Positions 16,800 to 26,722 of a stretch of 55,999 bases of DNA are shown here, in pieces. The translations under genes were made by a program, and so were the position numbers. The DNA is from Anaerolineae bacterium (GTDB lineage: Bacteria > Chloroflexota > Anaerolineae > Aggregatilineales > Phototrophicaceae). Within the stretch, counting starts at the first letter, position 1. Each line of letters starts with the position of its first letter. Location of the stretch: NCBI GenBank assembly GCA_022820125.1, contig JAJEGA010000082.1, positions 1 to 55,999 of the forward strand, in the 5' to 3' direction. A model generated the notes under the pieces. That model had not been told where the DNA came from and searched no databases. It saw nothing but the letters and a program-made list of their open reading frames with translations.

Positions 16800-16840
16800 T
16801 AGAAAAAGCCCAAACCGCAACGACTACGCCAGTTTGGGCT
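16800..16840 (-). terminator. Rho-independent terminator, expression platform of the SAM riboswitch
   Basis: On the minus strand AGCCCAAAC and GTTTGGGCT form a perfect nine-base stem followed by TTTTTC, directly between the aptamer and the metB-like start codon. Confidence 0.88.
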
Positions 16841-16931
16841 TCCGTGACTTTCAATGAAAAATGACTGTGGCACAGTCAACGGAATAACCTGGCCGCCCAG
16901 CAACCGCAAAGCGCTGCCGCCCCGACCAGGT

Positions 16932-17046
16932 GTTTACCCTCATCTTCCAGAATCATCTGCCGAACTTAGCACCTTCCCATTGCCAATTGGGGGTTGCTGT
17001 GGCTTCATCGAGTCGGTCTCTCCGCCACCTCTGGATAAGCGTAAAC
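16932..17046 (-). ncRNA. SAM-I (S-box) riboswitch aptamer
   Basis: The minus strand reads CTTATCCAGAGGTGGCGGAG, then AGACCGACTCGATGAAGCC, CAGCAACC, GGTGCTAA, and CAGATGATTCTGGAAGATGAG, which are the conserved S-box blocks in order. The closing P1 helix pairs GTTTAC with GTAAAC and CTTATC with GATGAG. It sits upstream of the metB-like gene with a terminator between them, so bound S-adenosylmethionine should promote termination. Confidence 0.95.
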
Positions 17047-17073
17047 TTACTCTTCAGTTGTTAATTGCCGCGT

Positions 17074-17102
17074 ACTTTATCACAGCTGCGGGCTCAATGC
17101 AA
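17074..17102 (-). promoter_or_regulatory. Predicted promoter for the SAM riboswitch-metB transcript
   Basis: On the minus strand TTGCAT (17097-17102) and TAAAGT (17074-17079) are separated by 17 nt, placing the start just ahead of the aptamer. The hexamers are imperfect, so this is moderate evidence. A family B element begins 15 bp upstream. Confidence 0.45.
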
Positions 17103-17116
17103 ATGCGGACGAACTT

Positions 17117-17313
17117 GGTAGTGTATCAAAGTCGGTTGAAATTCACGTCAAGCGTAAAATTCTTTCAGCGTCGACATCATCCTTTAGCGAAAATTGTAGG
17201 AGCGATTCTGTGAATCGCCCGCCGGAGATTATCAAGCGGGCGAGCCAAGGCTCGCCCCTACAGATGCTTGAATGATGATGTTTTCTATATTCAACCGAAA
17301 TGGATACACTACC
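17117..17313 (+). mobile_element. MITE-like element, family B copy 1 (197 bp)
   Basis: The left end GGTAGTGTATC...TCGGTTG is inverted at the right end (CAACCGA...GATACACTACC), giving terminal repeats of about 27 bp. The core at 17195-17262 runs from TGTAGGAGCG to CGCCCCTACA and has two hairpins: GCGATT/AATCGC and GGGCGAGCC/GGCTCGCCC. There is no coding capacity. It is flanked by CGAACTT on both sides, consistent with a target duplication. Confidence 0.85.
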
Positions 17314-17321
17314 ACGAACTT

Positions 17322-17519
17322 GGTAGTGTATCGAAGTCGGTTGGAATTCACGTCAAGCGTAAAATTCTTTCAGCGTCGACATCATCCTTTAGCGAAAATT
17401 GTAGGGGCGATTCTGTGAATCGCCCACCGGAGATTATCAAGTGGGCGAGCCACGTGCTCGCCCCTACAGATGCTTGAATGATGATGTTTTCTATTTTCAA
17501 CCGAAATGGATACACTACC
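17322..17519 (+). mobile_element. MITE-like element, family B copy 2 (198 bp)
   Basis: A nearly identical direct repeat of copy 1, with core at 17400-17468. The spacer between the copies is ACGAACTT, the sequence before copy 1 ends in ACGAACTT, and the sequence after copy 2 starts CGAACTT. Either two insertions used the same target or one insertion was duplicated by recombination between target repeats. It lies about 80 bp upstream of the murA-like gene. Confidence 0.85.
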
Positions 17520-17598
17520 CGAACTTCTTATCGCGGTCGGCGCTTCTATGCTATTCTACTGTTTGACCTGCCTGTGAGGTGGAAAGCGTAAGAAATTC

Positions 17599-18909
17599 AT
17601 GGCTGATACAGCGTTTCGCGTTCTCGGCGGCAAGCCATTATATGGAGAAATCTCAGTCCAGCGAGCGAAGAACTCGATTCTGGCGATGATCGCCGCCTCG
17701 ATAGTCGTCGAAGAAGGCGAGACGGTCCTGCATTGCGTGCCGGACATAGAAGACGTCCAGCGCGCCTTCGAGCTGCTGCGCGCGGTGGGCGCTCGAGTGC
17801 GGCACAACCGTGTGAGCAAGACGGTATATATCGATGCCTCTACTGTCAGCAGCGGCGTGCTGCCGGATGATATCGCTTCACGATTCCGCGGGTCGGTGTT
17901 ATTCCTGGCGCCACTGCAAATCCGCACCGGATATGTTGAACTGCCGGGCGCTGGCGGCTGCGATATTGGCGCGCGCAGGATCGATTTTCACCATCGCGGA
18001 TTCGCGCGCCTGGGCGCGAATGTGCAGTATTTCGAGGATGGACGGACGATCATTGATCTTGAGCGAGGCCGTTTTCACGGCGCCATGCTATATCTTGATC
18101 TGCCCAGCCATACGGGAACGGAAAATCTCATGCTGGCCGCCGCCAGGGCCGAGGGGCAGACCATCCTGGAAAACGCCTCGGTGGAACCGGAGGTGGTGGA
18201 TTTTGGCAATTTCCTCAACGCCATGGGCGCGGACATTCGCGGCTTGGGAACCAATACGCTATTCATCAACGGCGTAAAGCAGCTCCATGCGATTGAATAC
18301 ACGCCAATACCCGACAGACTGGTGACCGGCACCCTAATGACGGCTGCGGCTATCGCTGGCGGCGATGTCACCATTCACGATACCGAGCCATCCCACCTGC
18401 GGGTCGTCAACGCCAAACTAGAGCAGATGGGTGTGGAGATCAACATTAACGGCAAGTCGATTCGGGTACGCCGCTCTCGCCGTCTCGCGCTGCACCCGAT
18501 CAACATTTATACGCATTTCTACCCCGGCTTCCCGACGGACTTGCAACCTTGCATGGGGGCGCTTTCGTCTCTGGCTGATGGCACCAGTTATATTCGCGAG
18601 CGCATTTTTGAAAACCGCTATGACTATGTGGACGCGCTGCTGCAGATGGGCGCCGATATTCTGATTAGCCAGAGCGATGTCTGCATCATACATGGCGTGC
18701 CAGAGTTAAAGCCCGCGCGCGTTTCCGCCGACAATATTCGGTCGGGCGCGACTTTACTTTTGGCGGCATTGGCGACTGAAGGCGAAAGCTTCATCGACAG
18801 CGTCTACCAAATAGACCGCGGTTACGAAGCCATTGAAGATCAGCTGACGCAAATCGGCGCTGATGTCACGCGGGTGCAGGCTGAACCAAGTCCGATGCCA
18901 GTGATATAG
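17599..18909 (+). CDS. murA: UDP-N-acetylglucosamine 1-carboxyvinyltransferase (MurA family)
   Basis: The enzyme transfers enolpyruvate from PEP to UDP-GlcNAc, the first committed step of peptidoglycan synthesis. In 436 residues the EPSP-synthase fold shows the catalytic pair K24-N25 (RAKNSILAMI), the active-site Cys at 121 (GGCDIGARRIDFH) and the YPGFPTDLQP motif with the catalytic Asp. The loop before the Cys reads LPGAGGC rather than LPGGC, a two-residue insertion relative to the usual form. Many bacteria have two MurA paralogs, and this could be the divergent one. The start codon has only a weak binding site (GAGGTGGAAAG further upstream). The gene is convergent with leuB. Confidence 0.88.
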   Translation: MADTAFRVLGGKPLYGEISVQRAKNSILAMIAASIVVEEGETVLHCVPDIEDVQRAFELLRAVGARVRHNRVSKTVYIDASTVSSGVLPDDIASRFRGSVLFLAPLQIRTGYVELPGAGGCDIGARRIDFHHRGFARLGANVQYFEDGRTIIDLERGRFHGAMLYLDLPSHTGTENLMLAAARAEGQTILENASVEPEVVDFGNFLNAMGADIRGLGTNTLFINGVKQLHAIEYTPIPDRLVTGTLMTAAAIAGGDVTIHDTEPSHLRVVNAKLEQMGVEININGKSIRVRRSRRLALHPINIYTHFYPGFPTDLQPCMGALSSLADGTSYIRERIFENRYDYVDALLQMGADILISQSDVCIIHGVPELKPARVSADNIRSGATLLLAALATEGESFIDSVYQIDRGYEAIEDQLTQIGADVTRVQAEPSPMPVI

Positions 18910-18951
18910 GGCGCCCTGGGGCGGAGCTTGCAGCAACTCGTAAACGCGCGG

Positions 18952-20013
18952 CTAAAGATGGCGCTTGACCGCGGCTGCGAATTCAGCGGTTGAGACGGCT
19001 TCCTCGCCGGCGCCGGCGATATCGGCTGTGCGCAATCCCGCCGCGAGCGCCGCGTCAATCGCCGACTCTATGGCAGAAGCTTCTGTTTCCAATTGCAAAC
19101 TGTAACGCAAGAGCATCGCCGCGCTGAGGAACATGCCGATGGGGTTGGCCATGCCCTTGCCGGCGATATCGGGCGCCGAGCCGTGCACCGGTTCGTACAA
19201 GCCAAATCGATCGGCGCGCAGTGACGCCGAGGGCAGCATGCCCAGGCTGCCAGCCAGCACCGAAGCCTCATCGCTCAAGATGTCGCCAAACATATTGCCT
19301 GCGACGATCACGTCGAAGCTGCCCGGGCGCGTAAGCAAGTGCATGGTCGCGGCGTCGACCAGCAGATGCTCCAGCGCCACATCTTCATACTCTTCGTGCA
19401 CTTCAACGACGGTCCGCCGCCACAGACGCATGGACGCCAAGACATTCGCCTTGTCCACCGAGCAGAGTCTTTTGCGCCGCCCTTGCGCCGCGCGAAAGGC
19501 GACATTTGCCACTTGCTCCACTTCGGCTCGGTTATAGCGCATCGTATCGTGGCTTTCGTCGCCATCGCCCTGCTCTTGCCGCGCGCCAAAATAGATGCCG
19601 CTGACAAGCTCGCGCACGAACAAAATATCAACATCCTGCAGCAACTCTGCCCGCAGCGGCGCATGCTCCACCAGCGCGGGATAAGTCTTCACCGGGCGCA
19701 GGTTGGCGAAGAGTCCAAAATGCTGACGCAGCTCAAGCAAGCCGCGTTCCGGCTGCACGCTCGCTGTTGGATCCGACCATTTAGGACCACCCACCGCGCC
19801 CAGCAGGATGGCATCGGCGCGCTCGCAGACAGCAACCGTTTCCGCTGGCAGGGGATCGCCCGTTTGGTCAATCGCGAGGCCGCCAATCAGCCCTTCGACG
19901 AAGGTAAATTCATGATTGTATTTTCGCGCGATCAGAGCGAGCAGATCAGTCGCTTGCCCAACCACTTCCGGTCCGATGCCGTCACCGGGCAATACTGCAA
20001 TTGTCGCTTTCAT
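18952..20013 (-). CDS. leuB: 3-isopropylmalate dehydrogenase
   Basis: The 353-residue NAD-dependent enzyme oxidatively decarboxylates 3-isopropylmalate; with CimA upstream it may also act on 3-methylmalate. Motifs are the N-terminal LPGDGIGPE, the substrate-arginine region [16 protein letters not shown], and [12 protein letters not shown] followed later by [14 protein letters not shown]. It is the last gene of the ilv-leu operon and is separated from cimA by a strong hairpin with a T-tract, so its expression may be lower or separately tuned. Confidence 0.95.
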   Translation of the reverse strand: MKATIAVLPGDGIGPEVVGQATDLLALIARKYNHEFTFVEGLIGGLAIDQTGDPLPAETVAVCERADAILLGAVGGPKWSDPTASVQPERGLLELRQHFGLFANLRPVKTYPALVEHAPLRAELLQDVDILFVRELVSGIYFGARQEQGDGDESHDTMRYNRAEVEQVANVAFRAAQGRRKRLCSVDKANVLASMRLWRRTVVEVHEEYEDVALEHLLVDAATMHLLTRPGSFDVIVAGNMFGDILSDEASVLAGSLGMLPSASLRADRFGLYEPVHGSAPDIAGKGMANPIGMFLSAAMLLRYSLQLETEASAIESAIDAALAAGLRTADIAGAGEEAVSTAEFAAAVKRHL

Positions 20014-20035
20014 GGATGAGATTCTCCGTATTCAA

Positions 20036-20062
20036 GAAAAAGGGCATGCGGGAGGCATGCCG
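20036..20062 (-). terminator. Rho-independent terminator between cimA and leuB
   Basis: The minus strand reads GGCATGC CTCCC GCATGCC followed by CTTTTTCTT: a perfect seven-base stem with five-base loop and T-rich tail. It lies between two genes of one pathway, so it probably acts as a partial terminator. Confidence 0.75.
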
Positions 20063-20086
20063 CCAATACACGATTTCGATGCGCTT

Positions 20087-21688
20087 CTAGTCGTTAAGAG
20101 CCAGTGGCGCGGCATTCAACTCCACATCAGCGACGGACAAACCATATTCGACGCTATCCACCAGCGCCAACCAGCTCGCGCAGATGATATCGGTGCCGGC
20201 GCCGACGGTGCTCCAGCGTTTGGTTCCGTTGTAGGAGTCAATCAGAACACGCGTCACCGCCCCGGTCGCGTTTTCGCCATCGAGAATGCGGACCTTGTAA
20301 TCGACCAACTGAATATCGCGCAGCGCCGGATATTGTGGCAGCAGCGCCTTCCGCAGCGCCAGGTCCAGGGCGTTGACCGGACCATTGCCTTCGGCGGCGG
20401 TGTGCATCACATCGCCGTCCACATCCAGTTTTACCATCGCTTCAGCCAACTGGCCCCGTCCTCGCCGGTCTTCGACGATCACGGTGAAATCCAGCAGGTT
20501 GAAAAGCGGCTCATAATTGGGCGCGGCGCGGCGCAAACGAACAGCGACCGATGCCTCCGCGCCTTCAAAGGAGAAGCCCGCGTTCTCCAGTTCCTTGATG
20601 TCGTTCAGAACTTGAGCCGCCTCATCCTTCGAGACATCCAAACCCAGTTCATCGGCTTTGCTGAGTAAATTGCCACGCCCGGCTAAGTCTGACACCAGAA
20701 CACGCGTCTCATTGCCGACTTGCATCGGCTCGATATGTTGATAACTGTCGACGTTGCGCCGAATCGCGGCTACATGGATGCCGCCTTTGTGGGCGAAGGC
20801 GCTTTTGCCGACATAAGGCAGATGCGCGTCCGGCGCCAGATTGGCAATCTCGGCCACTGCGCGCGACAGATGCGTCAGCGCCGCCAGATTCCCATCTTGC
20901 GCCAGGCAGGGCAAACCCATCTTGATGATGAGATCGGGGATGACGCTGCAGAGATTGGCGTTGCCGCAGCGCTCGCCGTAACCGTTGATGGTGCCTTGCA
21001 CATGCGCCGCCCCCGCGCGCACCGCCGCCAGCGAATTGGCGACCGCGACCTCGCTGTCGTTGTGTGTGTGAATGCCGAATTGCGATTCTGGGAAAAGCTC
21101 ACGCGCCTTATAAACGAACTCAGCCACTTCCCAAGGCATTGAGCCGCCATTGGTATCGCAGAGCACGATGACATCGGCGCCGCCAGCAGCCGCAGCCGCC
21201 AGGGTATCAAAGCCGTATTCCATATCCAGCTTGGCGCCGTCAAAAAAGTGCTCGGCATCGTAAATGATTTCCTTGCCCTGCGCTTTCAGATAAGCCAGGC
21301 TGTCTTCTATCATCTTGAGATTCTCCGCCGGCGTCGTTCGCAGGACATCGGTCACATGCAGCATGGAGGTTTTGCCGACAACAGTAACAACCGGCGTATT
21401 CGCCTCAACCAGCGCGCGGATATTGCCATCGTCGGCCGGGCTGATGCCCTTGCGGCGCGTCGAGCCAAAGGCGGCAATCTTGGAATGGCGCAGTTCGATA
21501 GCGCGAACTTGATCGAAATAAGTCGCGTCTTTGGGATTAGACCCGGGCCAGCCGCCTTCAATGTAATCCACGCCCAACTCGTCGAGCAGCTTGGTAATGC
21601 GAAGCTTGTCCGCCACGGAAAAGGAGATGCCTTCCCGCTGACTGCCATCGCGCAAGGTGGTGTCGTAGATCGCAACTCGCTGCTTCAA
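20087..21688 (-). CDS. cimA: (R)-citramalate synthase
   Basis: The 533-residue HMG-CoA-lyase-type enzyme condenses pyruvate with acetyl-CoA to citramalate, a threonine-independent route to 2-oxobutyrate and isoleucine. Evidence is YDTTLRDGSQREGISFSVADK at the start, metal-site GIHTHND, NGYGERCGNA, and a C-terminal LeuA dimer/allosteric domain (about 385-525). The GSQREG form and YIEGGWPGSNP distinguish CimA from LeuA, which is present separately upstream. The start is TTG at 21686-21688 with GGGAG eight nt ahead. The cell therefore seems to have both a threonine pathway and the citramalate route. Confidence 0.93.
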   Translation of the reverse strand: MKQRVAIYDTTLRDGSQREGISFSVADKLRITKLLDELGVDYIEGGWPGSNPKDATYFDQVRAIELRHSKIAAFGSTRRKGISPADDGNIRALVEANTPVVTVVGKTSMLHVTDVLRTTPAENLKMIEDSLAYLKAQGKEIIYDAEHFFDGAKLDMEYGFDTLAAAAAGGADVIVLCDTNGGSMPWEVAEFVYKARELFPESQFGIHTHNDSEVAVANSLAAVRAGAAHVQGTINGYGERCGNANLCSVIPDLIIKMGLPCLAQDGNLAALTHLSRAVAEIANLAPDAHLPYVGKSAFAHKGGIHVAAIRRNVDSYQHIEPMQVGNETRVLVSDLAGRGNLLSKADELGLDVSKDEAAQVLNDIKELENAGFSFEGAEASVAVRLRRAAPNYEPLFNLLDFTVIVEDRRGRGQLAEAMVKLDVDGDVMHTAAEGNGPVNALDLALRKALLPQYPALRDIQLVDYKVRILDGENATGAVTRVLIDSYNGTKRWSTVGAGTDIICASWLALVDSVEYGLSVADVELNAAPLALND

Positions 21689-21730
21689 GAGGCTGCTCCC
21701 TCTCCAAGTTTAGGTATTCACCGCGCGCCG

Positions 21731-22342
21731 CTACGCCGTTGTCGCCACCCGCCGAGGATGCTTCGATTCATAAGCCTGCACTTCTTCATCCAACGCCAGC
21801 AGGTAGCCCAGTTGGTCCACGCCATTCAGCAGGCAGTACTTGGAGAACCCATCCAGTGGGAAGCTTACGGCGCGCCCATCAGGTAGCGTCAAGGTTTGCG
21901 CTTCCACATCCACGCTGACTGTCGTGCTCGGGTCTTCATCCGCGAGGCTGAAGAGCTGCTGCTGCGTATCCGCGTCCACAATGATGGGCAGCAAGCCGTT
22001 CTTCAGCGCATTATTGCGGAAGATATCGGCGAAGTCGGTGCTGATGACTGCTTGGAAGCCGGCGCCCAGCAGCGCCCAGGGCGCATGCTCGCGCGAGCTG
22101 CCACAGCCGAAGTTGTCGCCGGCGACCAACACCGAAGCGCCTTGATAAGCCGGATTGTTCAAAATGAAATCGGGATTGGGCGTCTCCCCATCTTCCAGAT
22201 AACGCCAGTCGCAAAAGGCGGCTTTACCCAAGCCCTCCTTATCGGTCACTTTGAGGAAGCGCGCTGGAATGATCTGATCGGTATCGATGTCATTTACCGG
22301 GATGGAGACAATGCTCCCTTGGATATGATTTAGCTTTTCCAT
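21731..22342 (-). CDS. leuD: 3-isopropylmalate dehydratase small subunit
   Basis: The 203-residue swivelling domain partner of LeuC isomerises 2- to 3-isopropylmalate, and citramalate to 2-methylmaleate in the Ile route. Motifs are [18 protein letters not shown] and [24 protein letters not shown] 22340-22342 is preferred, with GAGG upstream; an earlier in-frame start would add a non-homologous 14 residues. The 80-bp gap to leuC contains a GC-rich hairpin (GGGCGG/CCGCCC, about 22387-22411) without a T-tract. Confidence 0.95.
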   Translation of the reverse strand: MEKLNHIQGSIVSIPVNDIDTDQIIPARFLKVTDKEGLGKAAFCDWRYLEDGETPNPDFILNNPAYQGASVLVAGDNFGCGSSREHAPWALLGAGFQAVISTDFADIFRNNALKNGLLPIIVDADTQQQLFSLADEDPSTTVSVDVEAQTLTLPDGRAVSFPLDGFSKYCLLNGVDQLGYLLALDEEVQAYESKHPRRVATTA

Positions 22343-22422
22343 TTGCCTGTCCTCATTAGCGGCCAATTCCTGGCAATTCTTCAATGCGGGCGGCTTGATA
22401 AGTCCGCCCCTGCATTTGGAAA

Positions 22423-23856
22423 TCAGTTGAGCATACGACGCGGGTCGGCCACCACGCCGGCGATTGCTGACGCGGCCGCCGTCAACGGGCTGGCCAAGAA
22501 GGTGCGGCCGCCCTTGCCCTGCCGCCCCTCAAAGTTGCGGTTGCTGGTCGACACCGCGTATTGACCGGGCTGCAACTGATCGCCATTCATGGCGATGCAC
22601 ATAGAACAACCGGCTTCGCGCCATTCCGCGCCGGCCGCCCGGAAGATCTCATCCAGCCCCTCGCTCTCGGCTTGCCGCTTCACTTGCTGCGAGCCGGGCA
22701 CAACCATCATGCGCACGCCTTCCGCCACCTTGCGCCCGTTCACAAAGTCGGCCGCCTGGCGCAGATCCGAAATCCGCGAATTAGTGCAGCTTCCGATGAA
22801 GACGACGTCTATCGCCTTGCCAAGGAGCTTCTGCCCCGGCCTCAGGTCCATATAAGTCAGCGCTTTGTCCAGCGCGATCTTCTTGTTGTAATCCGCTTCG
22901 TCGTCCGGCATTGGAACCGCCGCCGTGATGGGCATGCCCATACCGGGATTGGTGCCAAATGTGATCATCGGCGTCAATTCCTCAGCGCGAATCGTGATTT
23001 CCTCATCGTAGTTTGCGCCGTCGTCAGTCGGCAGTTTGCGCCAATTGGCCAATGCCGCATCCCATTCGGCGCCGCTCGGCGCATGTTCGCGCCCGCTGAT
23101 GTATTCGAAGGTGGTGTCATCCGGCGCCACCATGCCAGCGCGGGCGCCGCCTTCGATCGACATATTGCAGACGGTCATCCGCCCTTCCATGCTCAAACTG
23201 CGGATGGCGTCTCCGCGGTATTCAAACACATAGCCGGTGCCGCCGCCGATTCCGATTTTGGCGATGATCGCCAGAATGATGTCCTTCGCGGTAACGCCGT
23301 CTCCGAGCGCGCCATCGACATTGACCGCCATCGTTCGCGGCTTGTTTTGCAGCAGGGTCTGCGTCGCCAGCACATGGCCAACTTCGCTGGTGCCGATGCC
23401 GAATGCCAGGGCGCCAAACGCGCCGTGGGTGCTGGTGTGGCTGTCGCCGCAGACGATTGTCATGCCCGGCTGGGTCAATCCTTTTTCCGGCCCGATGACG
23501 TGCACGATGCCTTGATGCTCATCACCAAGCGCGTACATTGGGATGCCGAAGTCGCTGCAGTTTTGGCTGAATACATCAAGCTGTTTCGCCGCCATCGCAT
23601 CGGCGACCGGGATAATGCCCAGCGCGTTCCGCGGCGTGGTCGGCGTGCTGTGGTCCATCGTGCCGATCGTCTGATCGGGCCGCCGCACCCTTAGCCCGCG
23701 CTCGCGCAGCATGGAAAAAGCCTGCGGCGATGTCACCTCATGCACGAGATGCAAGTCGATATAGAGCACCGCTGGGCTGTCAGCGCTCTGATCGCGCACG
23801 GTATGGGCGCTCCATACCTTCTCAAACAAGGTGCGCGGCTTTCCGGTTTCCGTCAT
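22423..23856 (-). CDS. leuC: 3-isopropylmalate dehydratase large subunit
   Basis: The 477-residue aconitase-family protein binds a [4Fe-4S] cluster through the Cys of [15 protein letters not shown] and the CSMC pair in [38 protein letters not shown] is the substrate-binding block. [15 protein letters not shown] is taken as the start (ATG 23854-23856; GGGGAG upstream). It is of the standard LeuC length rather than the shorter archaeal HacA type. It lies directly downstream of leuA. Confidence 0.96.
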   Translation of the reverse strand: MTETGKPRTLFEKVWSAHTVRDQSADSPAVLYIDLHLVHEVTSPQAFSMLRERGLRVRRPDQTIGTMDHSTPTTPRNALGIIPVADAMAAKQLDVFSQNCSDFGIPMYALGDEHQGIVHVIGPEKGLTQPGMTIVCGDSHTSTHGAFGALAFGIGTSEVGHVLATQTLLQNKPRTMAVNVDGALGDGVTAKDIILAIIAKIGIGGGTGYVFEYRGDAIRSLSMEGRMTVCNMSIEGGARAGMVAPDDTTFEYISGREHAPSGAEWDAALANWRKLPTDDGANYDEEITIRAEELTPMITFGTNPGMGMPITAAVPMPDDEADYNKKIALDKALTYMDLRPGQKLLGKAIDVVFIGSCTNSRISDLRQAADFVNGRKVAEGVRMMVVPGSQQVKRQAESEGLDEIFRAAGAEWREAGCSMCIAMNGDQLQPGQYAVSTSNRNFEGRQGKGGRTFLASPLTAAASAIAGVVADPRRMLN

Positions 23857-23893
23857 TTGATTTCTCCCCTTGGCTTTCACCAGCATGCGAGCG

Positions 23894-25504
23894 CTAGGAC
23901 GAAGTCAGTCCTACCGTGGCCGCCTCGCCCTCCGCAACCACGTCGCCCAAGCCCATGCTTGATATCATGCGGTTGAGCGCGGCGACATACGCTTTTACGC
24001 TGGACACAACGATATCGCTGTCGGCGCCGTAGCCGCCGAAGGTGCGGCTGCTGTTCTCCGGCTTGATGCGCACGGTTACTTCGCCCAAGGCGTCGATGCC
24101 TTCAGTCACACTGTGCACATTAAATTCAAGCAACTCGTTCGGCGCGTCAACGATCGCGTCAATCGCGCGATAAGACGCGTCAACGGGACCGGCGCCGACC
24201 TCAGCCACAACCATTTCCGCGCCATCTTGGTCAATCATCTTAACCGTGGCCGTCGGCAAACCCATCGTGCCGCAGACGACCTGGATATCAACCAAGCGGA
24301 AATGATCTTCCGGCTTGTGCGCCGCTTCATCGGCGACCAGCGCTTCCAGGTCGGCATCAGTGACCGTCTTCTTGTGGTCAGCCAATTCCTTGAAACGCCG
24401 GAAGACGTCCATCAGTTCGTCGCCGTCGACTTCGTAGCCGAGCTCGCGCAAGCGGACGCGCAAAGCATGACGGCCGCTGAGCTTGCCCAGCACCAGTTTG
24501 CTTTGCGTCAAGCCGACATCTTCCGGCATCATGATCTCAAAGGTTTCGGCGTTTTTCAGCACGCCGTCCTGGTGGATGCCGGATTCATGCGCGAAGGCGT
24601 TGGCGCCGACGATTGCCTTGTTCGGCTGCACCGGCATGCCCATATAGTTGCGCACCAACCGGCTGGTCTTCATGATTTGGGTGGTGTCGATGTTTGTGCG
24701 CAAGTTATAGAAACTCTTGCGCGTATGGATCGCCATCACCACTTCTTCCATGCTGGTGTTGCCCGCCCGTTCGCCGATTCCGTTAATCGTCACCTCGACC
24801 TGGCGCACGCCGCGCGTCAATCCGGCGAGGGTATTGGCGGTGGCTAAACCCAGGTCGTTGTGGCAGTGCACCGACCAGATGACCCCGCTGCCGGGTCCGG
24901 CGCCCGGTGTTTCGTTGATGAGCATCTCAAGCGTGTCCGCCCATTCAGCCGGCATGACATAACCGACGGTGTCCGGGATGTTCAAGGTGGTGGCGCCGCA
25001 TTCGACCGCGGCAGCGCAAGCCTGAATCAGATATTCGGTATCGGTTCTGCCGGCGTCCATCGGGCTGAATTCGACATCAGCGCAGAGGCTCTTCGCCAGC
25101 GAGACGGCGCTGCGGATCCGCTCCAGCCCTTCTTCCTGGTCGATGCGCAGCATAGCCAGGTGGCTCGGCGATGTGCCGAGGAAGGTGTGAATGCGCGGTT
25201 TGGCGGCATCTTTGACCCCCTCCCAAGCCCTGCGAATATCGCCTTCGAGGGCGCGCGACAAGCCGGCGATGGAGGGTCCGTCCGCTGTGCCGATCTCGCG
25301 CGCGATGCGTTGGACCGCACGCAGATCATCGGGCGACGCCGCCGGGAAGCCGGCTTCAATCACATCGACCCCCAGCCGCGAGAGCTGGCGGGCGATCTCC
25401 AGCTTTTCCGCGCTGGACAGGGTCGCGCCTGGGCTCTGTTCGCCGTCTCGCAGCGTGGTGTCGAAGATGATGACAGTGTTATCGTCGTAGGTTCGCTTTA
25501 CCAT
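23894..25504 (-). CDS. leuA: 2-isopropylmalate synthase
   Basis: The 536-residue enzyme condenses 2-oxoisovalerate with acetyl-CoA, the first leucine-specific step. Motifs are [19 protein letters not shown], the metal-binding [12 protein letters not shown] and [17 protein letters not shown]. The C-terminal part from about residue 385 is the regulatory domain that normally binds leucine. The start chosen (ATG 25502-25504) gives the usual N-terminus; an in-frame ATG at 25540 lacks a binding site. A small frame with a very strong binding site (25479-25586) overlaps this start in another frame. Confidence 0.95.
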   Translation of the reverse strand: MVKRTYDDNTVIIFDTTLRDGEQSPGATLSSAEKLEIARQLSRLGVDVIEAGFPAASPDDLRAVQRIAREIGTADGPSIAGLSRALEGDIRRAWEGVKDAAKPRIHTFLGTSPSHLAMLRIDQEEGLERIRSAVSLAKSLCADVEFSPMDAGRTDTEYLIQACAAAVECGATTLNIPDTVGYVMPAEWADTLEMLINETPGAGPGSGVIWSVHCHNDLGLATANTLAGLTRGVRQVEVTINGIGERAGNTSMEEVVMAIHTRKSFYNLRTNIDTTQIMKTSRLVRNYMGMPVQPNKAIVGANAFAHESGIHQDGVLKNAETFEIMMPEDVGLTQSKLVLGKLSGRHALRVRLRELGYEVDGDELMDVFRRFKELADHKKTVTDADLEALVADEAAHKPEDHFRLVDIQVVCGTMGLPTATVKMIDQDGAEMVVAEVGAGPVDASYRAIDAIVDAPNELLEFNVHSVTEGIDALGEVTVRIKPENSSRTFGGYGADSDIVVSSVKAYVAALNRMISSMGLGDVVAEGEAATVGLTSS

Positions 25505-25586
25505 TTGGAGGTGTTCCTTTCCTGAATCGAATCTGGTCATGAATGCTTAAAAGCTGACTAAGGCCAGCAAGACCATCTTCCGACAT
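25479..25586 (-). CDS. Possible 35-residue leader or coupling peptide overlapping the leuA start
   Basis: ATG 25584-25586 is preceded by AAAGGAGG with a seven-nt gap, the strongest Shine-Dalgarno in this operon. The frame begins MSEDGLAGLSQLLS, with Leu at 6, 9, 12 and 13, and ends inside the 5' end of leuA. Translation through the region could open the leuA start (coupling). A weak hairpin, GCTGG/TCAGC followed by TTTT, lies within it. There is no homology support. Confidence 0.4.
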   Translation of the reverse strand: MSEDGLAGLSQLLSIHDQIRFRKGTPPNGKANLRR

Positions 25587-25640
25587 CAGGCGCCTCCTTT
25601 CTCAAAACAAATTGGCTAATCGACTGCGTCATCACAGGGG

Positions 25641-26651
25641 CTAATCCTGCTGCTTGATATTCTTGGCATCCAGGAAGGGCATCATCTGCCGCAGATTGGC
25701 GCCAACCTGTTCAATCAAGAGGTCATGCTCTCGTTGCCTGCGGGCGTTGAAGTTGGGCCTTCCCTGCTTGTTCTCGTCAATCCACTTGCGGGCGAATTCG
25801 CCGTTTTGGACGTTCTGCAAAACGCCCGCCATCTCTTCTTTGATGGACTGCTCGAACTGGTCGCCAATGACGTAACCGCCATGCTCAGCCGTATTGCTGA
25901 CGCTGTACCACATATAACTCAAGCCGCCTTCGTAGAGCAGATCAACTATGAGCTTGAGCTCATGCAGGCACTCAAAATAGGCGACTTCCGGCTGGTAGCC
26001 GGCTTTGACCAAGGTCTCGAAGCTGGCGCGAATCAGGGCAGTGACGCCGCCGCAGAGCACGACCTGCTCGCCGAAGAGATCGGTCTCGGTCTCTTCTTTG
26101 AAGGTTGTCTCGATGACGCCGGCGCGGGTGCAGCCGATTGCTTTGGCGTAAGCCAAGCCCAGGGCTTTGGCATTGCCGCTGGCGTCTTGTTCAATCGCGA
26201 TCAGCCCGGGTGTTCCCGCGCCTTCGGTGAAGACTTCTCGCACGCGATGCCCGGGCGCTTTCGGGGCGACCATCGCGACATCGACTGATGCCGGCGGCAC
26301 GATTTCCTTGAAATGGATGTTGAAGCCGTGGGCGAACATCAGCATAGCGCCTTCTTTCAAATTGGGCGCGATATGCTCTTCATAAACGCTGCCTTGCAAG
26401 GTGTCGGGAATGAGAACCATCACGATATCCGCTTGCGCCGCCGCTTCGGCAACGGTGAAGACAGTTAAGCCATCCGCTTCCGCCTTGGCTTTGCTCCGGC
26501 TGCCTTCGTGCAAGCCAATGACGACTTTGCAACCGTTGTCGCGGGCGTTCAGCGCGTGGGCATGCCCCTGGCTGCCATACCCGATAACCGCGATAGTCTT
26601 GCCATCAAGCAATGATAAGTCCGCATCGCTGTCGTAATAGAGGGTTGCCAT
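25641..26651 (-). CDS. ilvC: Ketol-acid reductoisomerase
   Basis: The 336-residue class I enzyme isomerises and reduces acetolactate or acetohydroxybutyrate with NADPH. The Rossmann motif [16 protein letters not shown] is at about 20-35, and the C-terminal knotted domain contains [19 protein letters not shown] with the metal-binding Asp/Glu. The start MATLYYDSD has AGGAG about ten nt upstream. Gene order is ilvN-ilvC-leuA on the minus strand. Confidence 0.97.
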   Translation of the reverse strand: MATLYYDSDADLSLLDGKTIAVIGYGSQGHAHALNARDNGCKVVIGLHEGSRSKAKAEADGLTVFTVAEAAAQADIVMVLIPDTLQGSVYEEHIAPNLKEGAMLMFAHGFNIHFKEIVPPASVDVAMVAPKAPGHRVREVFTEGAGTPGLIAIEQDASGNAKALGLAYAKAIGCTRAGVIETTFKEETETDLFGEQVVLCGGVTALIRASFETLVKAGYQPEVAYFECLHELKLIVDLLYEGGLSYMWYSVSNTAEHGGYVIGDQFEQSIKEEMAGVLQNVQNGEFARKWIDENKQGRPNFNARRQREHDLLIEQVGANLRQMMPFLDAKNIKQQD

Positions 26652-26722
26652 CTATGCTTTCTCTCCTGGATTAAACGTGAACACAATCTGCCGCGGCGGC
26701 AAATCCAGCCCGCCGCACAGCG

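Noticed and set aside
16784..16909. N-terminal extension of the metB-like protein
   Set aside because: The frame is open, but the DNA is the terminator and the end of the SAM-I aptamer, so it is leader RNA.
17117..17519. CRISPR-like repeats
   Set aside because: Only two units of about 197 bp with terminal inverted repeats; no short repeats with unique spacers and no cas genes.
22387..22411. Terminator between leuC and leuD
   Set aside because: The hairpin GGGCGG/CCGCCC is present but no T-tract follows on the minus strand.
22561..23694. 377-codon plus-strand frame
   Set aside because: Antisense to leuC; Arg/His-rich with no recognisable motif.
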